Assembly: GCF_001278805.1 (NCBI RefSeq)
Contig: NZ_CP012602.1
Coordinates: 4,927,501-4,991,500, forward strand
Source of the DNA: Bacillus sp. FJAT-18017
Lineage (GTDB): Bacteria > Bacillota > Bacilli > Bacillales > Cytobacillaceae
Direction of reading: 5' to 3'
Length of the DNA stretch: 64,000 nt
Shown here: one piece after another, positions 36,373 through 44,954 of the stretch
Position numbering within the stretch: the first letter of the stretch is position 1
Layout: every line of letters starts with the position of its first letter
Notes under the pieces: model-generated
Database searches by the model: none
What the model saw: only the letters and a program-made list of their open reading frames with translations
Told to the model about the DNA's origin: nothing
Position numbers and translations under genes: made by a program

Positions 36373-36607
36373 ATTTACCTTGCATAAACATGCAATGAAC
36401 CTTCATTGATGAAATCTCACCTTATTACATAACTAAAAAATAACAAGTTGGATCAACTTCATCCCCATCATACTCAATGGCTCCCTCAAGTACATCATAC
36501 CGATTGGAGATTTAGGCATCCCACATTCTCTCAAAGTACGCACCCTTCCCAGTTAAGAGAATATTGCTTTGCGGAGCGGTAAATAATATCCTGGAGGTGA
36601 TATTTTC

Positions 36608-37612
36608 ATGGAAGAAAAGAATCTGAAGCTTACGTCTTCTGAAATAGGTTCATTGTGGGGAGAGTATGTTAACGGCACAATGACTGACGTGGTCAATAGG
36701 TACATGTTTTCGATTATTGAGGACGATCAGATAAAATCTGTTTTTGAAGATGCTATTAAAACCTTTGAAATTCAAAAGCAACAAATCGTAGCTTTTTTGG
36801 AGAATGAGGGTTTTCCAATTCCCATTGGATTTAATGAATCTGACCTCTATAAAGGGAAACAAAGATTGTTCACTGATATTTTCTGTCTAAATTACTTACA
36901 TACCATGACCTTACATGGGTTGCTTGGGCATATCACAGCATTATCTGTTTCTGTTAGAAAAGATTTAAGGTACTTTTTTGATTCCTGCGATAACGACGCT
37001 AAGAGAATGTATCATCTAACGATTGAGTTATTACTGGAGAAAGGGAACTTTCAAAGAGATCCCTTATTTTATCCTCCCAATAACCCCGAATTTGTCACGA
37101 GCCAGGATTTAACCGATGGATTTTTCGGAAAAGGAAGAACCTTATCTGCTACTGAAATCATTAGCATTTCCTTTAATCTTAAAAAGAGTATAATGGCTAA
37201 AACACTTTCTATAGCATTTAGCCAAGTTGCACAGGAAAAAGAAGTCAGAAAGTTTTTGACCGATACTCAGGAAACGGCTAATGGGCAAATAAAGGCATTT
37301 TCTAAAATCATGCAGACAGATAACCTGCCAGTTCCAAAATCCTGGGAAACAGAAGTGACTGCTTCAACTGAATCACCTTTTTCCGACAAGTTAATGTTGT
37401 ATCATATGGGTTTTTTATTTCAAGCTGCACAAGCCTACCATGGAGCAGGATTGGCATCATCCATGCGAACAGACCTTATTGCAGCTTATGAAGGCACCAT
37501 TCTAAAAAATATTGCAGTCACCAAGAAGTGGTACAACTTAATGCTCAAATCCAAATGGTTAGAACAACCCCCTCTTGCTCCGAATAGGAAAGAACTTGCA
37601 AAAGAGATTTAA
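36608..37612 (+). CDS. DUF3231 family protein
   Basis: 334 residues made of two related helical halves, each a DUF3231 unit of about 160 residues (LTSSEIGSLWGEYVNGTMTD; then LSATEIISISFNLKKSIMAK). They resemble ferritin-like or coat-associated four-helix bundles and occur in spore-forming Bacillaceae; function unknown. GGAGGTGATATTTTC precedes the ATG. Followed after 27 bp by a broken membrane-protein gene. Confidence 0.85.
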   Translation: MEEKNLKLTSSEIGSLWGEYVNGTMTDVVNRYMFSIIEDDQIKSVFEDAIKTFEIQKQQIVAFLENEGFPIPIGFNESDLYKGKQRLFTDIFCLNYLHTMTLHGLLGHITALSVSVRKDLRYFFDSCDNDAKRMYHLTIELLLEKGNFQRDPLFYPPNNPEFVTSQDLTDGFFGKGRTLSATEIISISFNLKKSIMAKTLSIAFSQVAQEKEVRKFLTDTQETANGQIKAFSKIMQTDNLPVPKSWETEVTASTESPFSDKLMLYHMGFLFQAAQAYHGAGLASSMRTDLIAAYEGTILKNIAVTKKWYNLMLKSKWLEQPPLAPNRKELAKEI

Positions 37613-37639
37613 AAGAAACATAGTTTAAGGAATCCAAAG

Positions 37640-38094
37640 GTGAATAAGAAACAATTTGAACTTTTGATGTGGAGCATTGCCCTTCCGGGGTTTGGGCAGT
37701 TTTTAAACGGAAAATACTATAAAGGAACAGTGTTACTGTTATTGGAATTCTTGATTAATGTTCAAGCCAATTTTAATCAAATTATTATCCTAAGTTTTCA
37801 CGGAGAAATTGGGAAGGCCATAAACCATACCGATTATCAGCGGCTGATGTTTTACCCATGTTTATACTTTTTCGCTATGTGGGATGCAGTGAAAGATGCA
37901 GGCGGAAGGAATGAACCTTATTCTTTTCTTCCATATGTATTTGCAGGATTTTAGTAACGGTTGGATTAATTTTTGCTTCGGACTTGAAGATATTTGGTGT
38001 ATTATTAGGTCCTATGTGGCTTCCAACGTTATTTGTGATTCCTGGAATACTTATTGGATTACTACTAAAAAAATCCTTAAATAAGATTGCTTAA
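37640..38094 (+). pseudogene. Membrane protein gene with a -1 frameshift
   Basis: From GTG 37640 the first frame gives MNKKQFELLMWSIALPGFGQ ... SFLPYVFAGF and stops at 37954. Dropping into the next frame at about 37952 continues seamlessly with VTVGLIFASDLKIFGVLLGP, more hydrophobic sequence and LLLKKSLNKIA to a stop at 38094, before a terminator. One missing base (TTT TA. GTA) explains it. Intact, it would be about 150 residues with four membrane segments. Family not recognised. Confidence 0.75.
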
Positions 38095-38095
38095 G

Positions 38096-38129
38096 ACCCA
38101 TCCTTTCGGCATGTAGAGGATGGGTTTTA
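38096..38129 (+). terminator. Terminator
   Basis: ACCCATCC ... GGATGGGTTTT, two bases after the membrane-protein frame ends. Confidence 0.8.
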
Positions 38130-38138
38130 AACTATGAA

Positions 38139-38720
38139 TTACAATACCCCTGAAAAAGTAGTAGTAGCATACTGAGAAGGCTTATGCTCCTCTACATACA
38201 TATCCTCTGCAACCATCCAGTCGTTGACCCATCTGTCCCTGGCAGCTTCCCCATCCCTTTCAAGGCCGCGCTGGAGTCGGATGTCCCGTGGGCTGTCGAC
38301 CCATATAGTATAATCATAAAAGCTCGCCAGATCTTTCCGGGTGGAGTAAACTCCTTCAACAATGACAATTCCTCCTATCGGAACTTTATGCCACTCTGCA
38401 AGGATGTCTGTTTCCCAATCATATCGCTGATAGCTCCCCTCCTGGTTTTTGGAAAGTGGATCGAGTACCTGCTCTAGAACCCTACCCCAATCAATATCAG
38501 CGCCAATCGGCTTTTCTTTTGGGGGTAACTTGATGATTTGGGAAGACGACAAATAAAAGTCATCCATATGAACCACTGTAACGTTAGGTTTTGATTCTTT
38601 TAATTTATTGGCAAGTGTGCTCTTTCCTGCACCGCCGCAGCCATCAATGCCGATTAGTAATGTTGACTGTTTTCTCGGTATCGTCTCAATGGACTCAACC
38701 AGTTGTCCGAATGTCCGCAT
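38139..38720 (-). CDS. Uridine kinase-like P-loop kinase
   Basis: 193 residues. Walker A GCGGAGKST (about 27-35), VVHMDDFYL (the Asp-Asp substrate site of uridine kinase-like enzymes) and GGIVIVEGVYSTRKDL. It is shorter than Udk and probably phosphorylates a nucleoside or another small alcohol; the substrate is not certain. Length is typical of this subgroup. No clear ribosome site was checked in detail; the ATG begins the conserved MRTFGQLVESI. Confidence 0.8.
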   Translation of the reverse strand: MRTFGQLVESIETIPRKQSTLLIGIDGCGGAGKSTLANKLKESKPNVTVVHMDDFYLSSSQIIKLPPKEKPIGADIDWGRVLEQVLDPLSKNQEGSYQRYDWETDILAEWHKVPIGGIVIVEGVYSTRKDLASFYDYTIWVDSPRDIRLQRGLERDGEAARDRWVNDWMVAEDMYVEEHKPSQYATTTFSGVL

Positions 38721-38915
38721 AAAAGCACTCCTTTTCTAAAAAAAGACTGAACTTTCTTATTCGTTCTACTAATTTAATCATAATATTGACCCCACTGAAT
38801 TAACCAGTATTAATATATCTTTTATGAAAGCTGGACCATTTGCGTAGTTGGATGGAATTCGTCTAGGAAATTGCTTTAAGAATACAGATTTTGTTAATGT
38901 TATCAGTAGGTTAAT

Positions 38916-39529
38916 TTGAAAGGATTTTTTTGTATATTGCTTCTAAAGAGCATTTTGCTTGGTTTTTCAGTTTCGGCACCAGTTGGCCCAATTGGCTTGC
39001 TTTGCATACAGCGCACTCTGGCGAGGGGAAAAGCGGCGGGGATAAGCACAGGGATGGGTGCAGTTACTGCAAATATGGTATAGCTAGCATCCCCGCGCTT
39101 GGCGTATCCGCTGTCTCGGCGTTTTTGCTTAACCAGCAGACGTTGCTGCGTTTAGTCGGAACTGCCTTCCTGTTCTATCTTGGTGTGAAGACCTTTTTTA
39201 AAAAGCCGGCTGGACAAGCAGCTAACCTCCCAGGAGAAACCCTTAAAAGTATGTATGCTTCGACATTTCTGCTGATGATAACGAACCCTGTCACAATCCT
39301 AAATTTCACTGCAATGTTTGCCGGACTTGGGATTGAGGAAAGCACAGAATCTCAAGGTATTGCCCTTTCATTGATTACAGGGGTGGCAATTGGAGCAGCA
39401 GCCTGGTGGGTGTTGTTAAGTGTTATGGTGAGTCGGTTCCGAAGGAGAATTACTCCGCATCTTGGATTGGTCAATAAGCTTGCCGGGTTGCTGATTATCA
39501 TCCTTGGTATTGCCTCGTTTATTAATTAG
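38916..39529 (+). pseudogene. LysE family exporter with a -1 frameshift
   Basis: The true N-terminus is in one frame (LLGFSVSAPVGPIGLLCIQR, then GISTGMGAVTANMV and a stop at TAG) and the rest continues in the next frame from about 39080 (ASIPALGVSAVSAFLL to GLLIIILGIASFIN). The break is GTA TA. GCT where TAT is expected, so one base is missing. LysE proteins export amino acids or related solutes. A TTG at 38916 or 38937 is the likely original start. The terminator after it is intact. Confidence 0.82.
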
Positions 39530-39546
39530 GGCTTGATAATGGCAAC

Positions 39547-39587
39547 AAAAGCCGGATTCCAGTACACTTGGAACCCGGCTTTTTTTA
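39547..39587. terminator. Bidirectional terminator between lysE-like and pdaA
   Basis: AAAGCCGGATTCC ... GGAACCCGGCTTTTTTT. Confidence 0.85.
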
Positions 39588-40370
39588 CTTCTTTGCTTTA
39601 TCTTTCGCCAAGTGATCAAGACTTTCAAACGAATAACCCTTGGCTTTCAAGTCCAAAATTACTTTCTCTAGCGCGTCTGCATTATCCTTCGATACTGAAT
39701 GTAGCAGGATGACCGCACCAGGATGAATTTGCCTCATGATGTTATCGTATGCGTATTGCGCACCCCGTTGCTGATTAACGTTCCAATCAACGTATGCGAG
39801 TGACCAGAACACATGTGTATAACCAGCTTCCTTGCTAGCGGCAATCGACCTGTCACTAAATGTTCCACGCGGCGGGCGAACGTATTTCATTTTCTTTTTT
39901 CCCGTCAGTTCTTCATATGCAGCACGAACTTTTTCAAGCTCTCCCTTAATTTGAGCATCCGGGATTTTTGTGAAATCAGGATGTCCCCATGAATGGTTCC
40001 CAACAATATGGCCTTCCTCCACCATTCGCTCGATATATTCCGGCGCACTGTCAATGTAATGGCCTGTCACAAAAAATGCCGCCGGAACCTTATGCTTTTT
40101 TAAAACATCAAGAACCTGAGTAGTATAGCCGTTTTCATAGCCATTGTCGAAGGTCAGATAAATAACCTTTTTGTCGGGGCTGCCTTTGTAAAAAGCTCCG
40201 TTCTTTTCGAGGATGGTTTCATATTGCCAACCTGCATCTGCCGGAATTTCATTTTTCCCCCGCTTAAAACCCCAGCCGAAAGATGCACTAGAGGTTTCCC
40301 CATAGGCCATTCCCGGTATCAAGGCAAGCAGGAGGCAAATTATAATTAAAAGCATGTACAATTTTTTCAT
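39585..40370 (-). CDS. pdaA: Peptidoglycan N-acetylmuramic acid deacetylase PdaA
   Basis: 261 residues. Signal peptide (LLIIICLLLALIPGMAYG), then the PdaA-specific SFGWGFKRGKNEIP and the NodB domain: YLTFDNGYENGYT, VGNHSWGHPDFTK (metal histidines) and RPPRGTFSDRS. PdaA deacetylates muramic acid so that the spore cortex muramic delta-lactam can form; it is needed for germination. GGAGGAATCCGTATT precedes the ATG. Its presence marks a spore former. Confidence 0.93.
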   Translation of the reverse strand: MKKLYMLLIIICLLLALIPGMAYGETSSASFGWGFKRGKNEIPADAGWQYETILEKNGAFYKGSPDKKVIYLTFDNGYENGYTTQVLDVLKKHKVPAAFFVTGHYIDSAPEYIERMVEEGHIVGNHSWGHPDFTKIPDAQIKGELEKVRAAYEELTGKKKMKYVRPPRGTFSDRSIAASKEAGYTHVFWSLAYVDWNVNQQRGAQYAYDNIMRQIHPGAVILLHSVSKDNADALEKVILDLKAKGYSFESLDHLAKDKAKK

Positions 40371-40536
40371 AATACGGATTCCTCCAAACCCAATTTTTCT
40401 TAGTGTTTGAATTCATCCCCGTTTGTAGTGATGGCAATATATGCTCTAAACTGTAATTCCTGTAAAGTTTATGTCGAAATGAACTATGAAAATGTTTCAC
40501 GTGTTACATTTCCCGGGGAATTTCCCCAATCTTTTT

Positions 40537-40573
40537 AAAAAAAAGATACGGAACCATAAGGGATTCCGCATCT
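40537..40573 (-). terminator. Terminator of the fumarase gene
   Basis: On the minus strand AGATGCGGAATCC ... GGTTCCGTATCT then TTTTTTTT. Confidence 0.85.
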
Positions 40574-40581
40574 CTGCCATT

Positions 40582-42135
40582 TTATTTAAATACCGGCTCC
40601 TTGAACTGTGCCAATTTTTCTAAAGAAGATTTATCGACATCAGCGTGGAGGCTGTTCCCATGGGCATCCATGGTGACTACCGCTGTAAAGCCTTCAACCT
40701 TTAGGTGCCACATTGCTTCTGGAATACCGAATTGCATGAGGTCAACACCCTCAACAGACTTGATGCAGTCTGCATAATACTGAGCAGCTCCTCCGATTGC
40801 GTTCAAGTAAACTCCACCGTGTTCCTGCAATGCTGCAAGTGTTTTCGGGCCCATTCCGCCTTTTCCAATGACTGCTCGGATGCCAAAGCGTTTCATGATG
40901 TCCCCTTGATACGGCTCCTCGCGGATGCTGGTAGTCGGGCCGGCTGCCTTTACATGCCAGTTGCCTTCCGCGTCCTTCAGCATGACCGGACCACAGTGGT
41001 AAATAACCTGCCCGTTCAAATTAACAGGAGAGTCATTTTCTGATAAGTATTTATGAATGGCGTCACGCCCGGTATACATCATTCCGTTAATTTGGACAAC
41101 GTCGCCAACCTTCAAGCCGCGAATCTGCTCTTCTGTAATTGGCGCCTGGAGAGTGATAACGTTTGGTGCTTCAACAGCTGCTGCTGATTCCGCAGCAGCA
41201 AGCTCATGCTCCTTGCTGAAGTCGATTTTTTCGCCTTCCTGGTACATCCAGTCGAGGATTTCACCTGTTTCAGGATGAACATTAACGCCAAGGCGTCGGA
41301 ATGCCCAGCAGTTATAGGCTACAGAAACAAAGAAACTGGCGGGAATTCGGTTCATGACACCAATTTTACAGCCAAGCAGCGTTGTTTCGCCGCCAAAGCC
41401 CATTGTGCCGATTCCAAGCTTATTTGCATTTTCCACTACATATTCCTCAAGCTGGCGAAGCTCTTCAACTGGATTCACATCGTCATTGGAACGGAAAAGC
41501 TGTTCCTTCGCAAGGTCGTAACCTGATGAGCGGTCACCGCCAATGCCGACACCAATGAAACCAGCTGAACAGCCCTGTCCCTGTGCCTGATAGACGGAAT
41601 GCATGATGCATTTGCGGATTCCGTCAAGATCGCGCCCGGCACGGCCAAGTCCTTCCAATTCACACGGAAGGCTGTACTGAATATTCTTATTTTCACAACC
41701 GCCACCCTTTAAGATAAGGCGGACATCAATATAATCTTTTTCCCATTGTTCAAACTTAATAACAGGCGTGCCGCCGCCGAGGTTGTCCCCACTGTTTTTG
41801 CCAGTTAAGGAATCAACTGAATTCGGACGCATTTTCCCATCCTTAGTTGCCAGTGCGAGCGCTTCGTGGATTGCAGCCTTAAGCTCAATTTGGTTGACAC
41901 CCACAGGAGTTTTAATTTTAAAAGTAGGCAGACCTGTATCCTGGCAGATGGGTGAAACCTGCTTGTCAGCCATTTGAATATTGTTGGTGATTGTCGCGAG
42001 ACTCATTGCTGAACGGGTGCCTGCGTTCTCTCTTTCAGCCGCAGCCTGAATTGCCCTGCGGACATCCTTCGGCAAGTTCGTCGATGTTTCTACAATCAGC
42101 TTGTACATGCTTTCCTGAAACTTTTCTATGTTCAC
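40582..42135 (-). CDS. fumA: Class I fumarate hydratase (iron-sulfur)
   Basis: 517 residues, with the alpha and beta parts fused as in FumA. The first cysteine ligand is in SPICQDTGLPTF; further ligands are in GGGCENKNIQYS and GQGCSAGFIGVGIGG. The beta domain has MMYTGRDAIHKYL and GPTTSIREEPY. Reversibly hydrates fumarate to malate; the enzyme is oxygen-sensitive, fitting a bacterium that also respires N2O. GGGGGAG precedes the ATG. Monocistronic. Confidence 0.93.
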   Translation of the reverse strand: MNIEKFQESMYKLIVETSTNLPKDVRRAIQAAAERENAGTRSAMSLATITNNIQMADKQVSPICQDTGLPTFKIKTPVGVNQIELKAAIHEALALATKDGKMRPNSVDSLTGKNSGDNLGGGTPVIKFEQWEKDYIDVRLILKGGGCENKNIQYSLPCELEGLGRAGRDLDGIRKCIMHSVYQAQGQGCSAGFIGVGIGGDRSSGYDLAKEQLFRSNDDVNPVEELRQLEEYVVENANKLGIGTMGFGGETTLLGCKIGVMNRIPASFFVSVAYNCWAFRRLGVNVHPETGEILDWMYQEGEKIDFSKEHELAAAESAAAVEAPNVITLQAPITEEQIRGLKVGDVVQINGMMYTGRDAIHKYLSENDSPVNLNGQVIYHCGPVMLKDAEGNWHVKAAGPTTSIREEPYQGDIMKRFGIRAVIGKGGMGPKTLAALQEHGGVYLNAIGGAAQYYADCIKSVEGVDLMQFGIPEAMWHLKVEGFTAVVTMDAHGNSLHADVDKSSLEKLAQFKEPVFK

Positions 42136-42334
42136 TTGTCTGCTCCCCCTTGTTCCTGAACCAGTCTAGTATGAATTTTGAAACAATTCCATCCTAGTTC
42201 ATTATACTCCTGAATTGTGGGGGATTAAAGTATTATTGACTATCTGTTGGGCAAGTGAAATAGAATCTGGAGCGTTCCGGAGTAGGAAGGGCAAGGCACC
42301 ATATTAGACCTCTATATGTAGGCGATGGTTGCCA

Positions 42335-43328
42335 TTATTGATTGTCTGGCGAACAGCTAAATAAGGAACCGGGAGCATGGTAAACTGTAGATTTTCCAAT
42401 CCCGCTTGTATGGAGTTTGAGTGCTGACAAAAGCCTAAAGGCAGTTTTTATTGAGGGAATGTGTGCGAACGCCGCGAACTCGGAGACTGAGATAAACGGT
42501 TTTATGAGGAGAAAGTATGTATAGAGTGCCTGGATATGAGCATCTTTTGAAGTGGTGTTGCAAATAGGGCATTGCCAGTAACCATACTTTCTGGGCTGAG
42601 GGTGCTTGTATTCCAGTTCTTGGAGCTTCATCAATAGGTTAGGTGCGTGGCAAATTTTCTTCAGGGCTAGAGTAAGTCCTCCTTGAATAGTGAGGATAGT
42701 TCTAGGGTTGCTAAACACAACAACAGTCTCAATGGGGATTGGCGGAAGGTTATACGATTGAAGCCATTTTTGGAGTTGCTGTTGATGGAGGAAACCGTGT
42801 GAGAGAGGATTTTGCATGCCTTCGCTTTGCTCATTATAAGTCCGGATCATTTGATTAAAACCATCAAATTTTACTTCACCGGCAATGTTCTTGACTCCAA
42901 CTATGAAGTGAACATTTTTGAAAGTTTTTTCGACCGTTTTCACACTTTTTCCACCCTGTACTAACTCTATTTCCCCCTCTTCCACACTTTTTTCACCCTC
43001 AATGAAGCATATTTCGAAACTATTCACCATTCAGTCACAATTGGAACCACATAAACATTACCGAGCGAATGGAAATTCTATTATCCGGTAATCCATCACT
43101 AAGCCTAAATAGAATTTGTACTCTATTACTTTTTGGCCTGATGTCGTGAAGAGTGAAATACTTATTGTGATCCAATTGATCAGTATAATAGTCCGTCTCG
43201 CACTCTCCTTTATACCCGGCACTTCTTTTTGCAATGTCTGCTTCTATCGTGGATTTGCTTGGATGCAGGTCCGGCAGCCTAGTTTTAGCAGGTGAACAGG
43301 TTTGCTTCTTGCTTTTAAGTTCATTCAC
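42335..43328 (-). pseudogene. NERD domain protein gene, split and disrupted
   Basis: The 5' part (43035-43328, AAGGAG before ATG) reads DLHPSKSTIEADIAKRSAGY, KGECETDYYTDQ, YFTLHDIR, the usual NERD start. The 3' part (to 42335) resumes at VGVKNIAGEVKFDGFNQMIR and goes on to a zinc-ribbon-like WQCPICNTTSKDAH and a helical tail. Between them about 150-180 bp (roughly 42920-43090) do not encode NERD sequence and shift the frame; that stretch contains two copies of CACACTTTTTTCACCCT-like sequence (42940-42958 and 42981-42998). NERD proteins are nuclease-related. This copy is inactive. Confidence 0.75.
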
Positions 43329-43498
43329 TTATCATCTCCTTTGTGAAAAACTTCTTCTAAATTGGCTTGGTTCCTCTTGAGAAATAAAAACATTTTCTGA
43401 ACAGATTTGTGTTCTAGGACACATTTCTAAATTTACAGGACAAACTCCATTCCACCCTGAAAACCCCCACCCAACAGCGCAACCCTCATTCTACGCTA

Positions 43499-43523
43499 CA
43501 AAAACCCCCGCCAAATCTGGCGA
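43499..43523 (-). terminator. Possible terminator of fni
   Basis: On the minus strand CGCCA GAT TTGGCG with GGGGTTTTT following; a short stem. Confidence 0.5.
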
Positions 43524-43535
43524 GGCTGTCCAAGT

Positions 43536-44603
43536 TTATTTCCTATTCGCATATCTCCGTATATCAATCCCTCTTGCATCGCACCATTCACGTACTTCTT
43601 TGGTGATCACGAGTGGACATTGTTTCAATTCAACCAGGTTCCGAGCGCCAAGCATCGTACAAATAGTTTTGACTTGATCCTGCCATTGCTTCATTTCTTC
43701 AATTGTCCGCTCAATTCCTTCTTCCAGTACGATCCTCAGGACAGGACTCGCCACGCCAACCGCACTGGCTCCGAGCGACAAACACTTCACTGCATCCAGG
43801 GGATTTCGAATACCTCCAGAGGCAAATACCATCATACTGTCGACAAAGTCCTGAGCTTCCAATAAGGAAACTGGTGTTGTTTGTCCCCAATTTTCCAGGT
43901 AGACGTACTCCTGTTTTTCTCTTCGTTTGTTTTCGATTCCGATAAAATTAGTTCCACCCCGTCCACTGACATCCACATACATGATACCCATCTCACGCAA
44001 AAAACTAAGCGTTTCGCGGCTCATTCCGAACCCGACTTCTTTAACGATAACGGGTACGCCAACTCGGGAATTGATTTGTTCGATATTTTCTAGCCAGTTA
44101 GTAAAATCCCGTCCGCCTTCTGGCATAACAAGTTCCTGCGGAGCATTCAAGTGAATCTGAAGCGCATTGGCATCGAGCATTTCAACGGCTTTACGGGCCA
44201 TATCAAGCGTAACATCCGCCCCAACATTAGCAAAAACAATGCCTTTAGGGTTAACCTTGCGGACGATTTCATACGTTTCCGCCAATTGGTCATTTTTTAA
44301 GCCCGCATGCTGGGAACCGACAGCCATTGCCATTCCAGTTGCTTTAGCTACTTCTGCAAGCACCTGGTTTATCGAGCCAGACCGGGCACTGCCACCAGTC
44401 ATGGCATTAATGTAAAACGGTGTATCGAACTTAAATTCTGGAAACTCTACCTCCAAGTCCACATCCTTAACGCCGGTACGTGTAAGGGAATTATGAACAA
44501 AAAACAATTGGTCAAAATGCGAAGCCCGAGGGGGTTCATCTGACAGGGCAAGCCTAATGTGTTCATCTTTTCTCTTTTCTCGCTTTGCTTGTTCGTCTGT
44601 CAT
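43536..44603 (-). CDS. fni: Isopentenyl-diphosphate isomerase, type 2
   Basis: 355 residues. FMN- and NADPH-dependent isomerase of isopentenyl to dimethylallyl diphosphate. Conserved: RKDEHIRLAL, FYINAMTGGS, MAVGSQHAGL, NALQIHLNAPQELVMPEGGR, VIVKEVGFGMS, DVSGRGGTNF and FASGGIRNPLDAVKCLSLGA. I chose ATG at 44603 over a TTG two codons earlier because GGGATGGG is better spaced. Monocistronic. Confidence 0.94.
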   Translation of the reverse strand: MTDEQAKREKRKDEHIRLALSDEPPRASHFDQLFFVHNSLTRTGVKDVDLEVEFPEFKFDTPFYINAMTGGSARSGSINQVLAEVAKATGMAMAVGSQHAGLKNDQLAETYEIVRKVNPKGIVFANVGADVTLDMARKAVEMLDANALQIHLNAPQELVMPEGGRDFTNWLENIEQINSRVGVPVIVKEVGFGMSRETLSFLREMGIMYVDVSGRGGTNFIGIENKRREKQEYVYLENWGQTTPVSLLEAQDFVDSMMVFASGGIRNPLDAVKCLSLGASAVGVASPVLRIVLEEGIERTIEEMKQWQDQVKTICTMLGARNLVELKQCPLVITKEVREWCDARGIDIRRYANRK

Positions 44604-44683
44604 TTGCAACCCATCCCTTTTCGAAAATTGACCTACTGGTATTTATTTTTACCCATTAGCTTCTATTATGTCATAGTCTAAAG

Positions 44684-44708
44684 AAAAACCCCGCACGTTG
44701 CGGGGCTT
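44684..44708 (-). terminator. Terminator of the SE1561-family gene
   Basis: On the minus strand AAGCCCCGCAACGTGCGGGG then TTTTT, overlapping the stop codon. Confidence 0.85.
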
Positions 44709-44892
44709 ATATGTCGCGGTTATTAAATTCGCGTACTTTCAATTCGATTTCATCAATAATTTCAAGCAGGCGGTCGATGTCGTCAACATCGGTCTCTTCT
44801 GGTTCGATGGCATCCAGCAAATCCATGAACATGTTCAGCCTCTGCTTAAGGAAAATTACTTGTGTATCCTTATCAGTTATATCTTTGCCCAA
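44707..44892 (-). CDS. SE1561 family small protein
   Basis: 61 residues, acidic helical protein: QVIFLKQRLNMFMDLLDAIE, then ETDVDDIDRLLEIIDEIELK. Matches the SE1561 family of Firmicutes, function unknown. The start is TTG at 44892, with AAAGGAG 9 bases upstream. Its own terminator follows. Confidence 0.8.
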   Translation of the reverse strand: MGKDITDKDTQVIFLKQRLNMFMDLLDAIEPEETDVDDIDRLLEIIDEIELKVREFNNRDI

Positions 44893-44954
44893 GTGGTTCG
44901 CTCCTTTCGTCTCGTTACCATCCTACAGAAATGGGAACGGTTCGTCCAGTTGTA

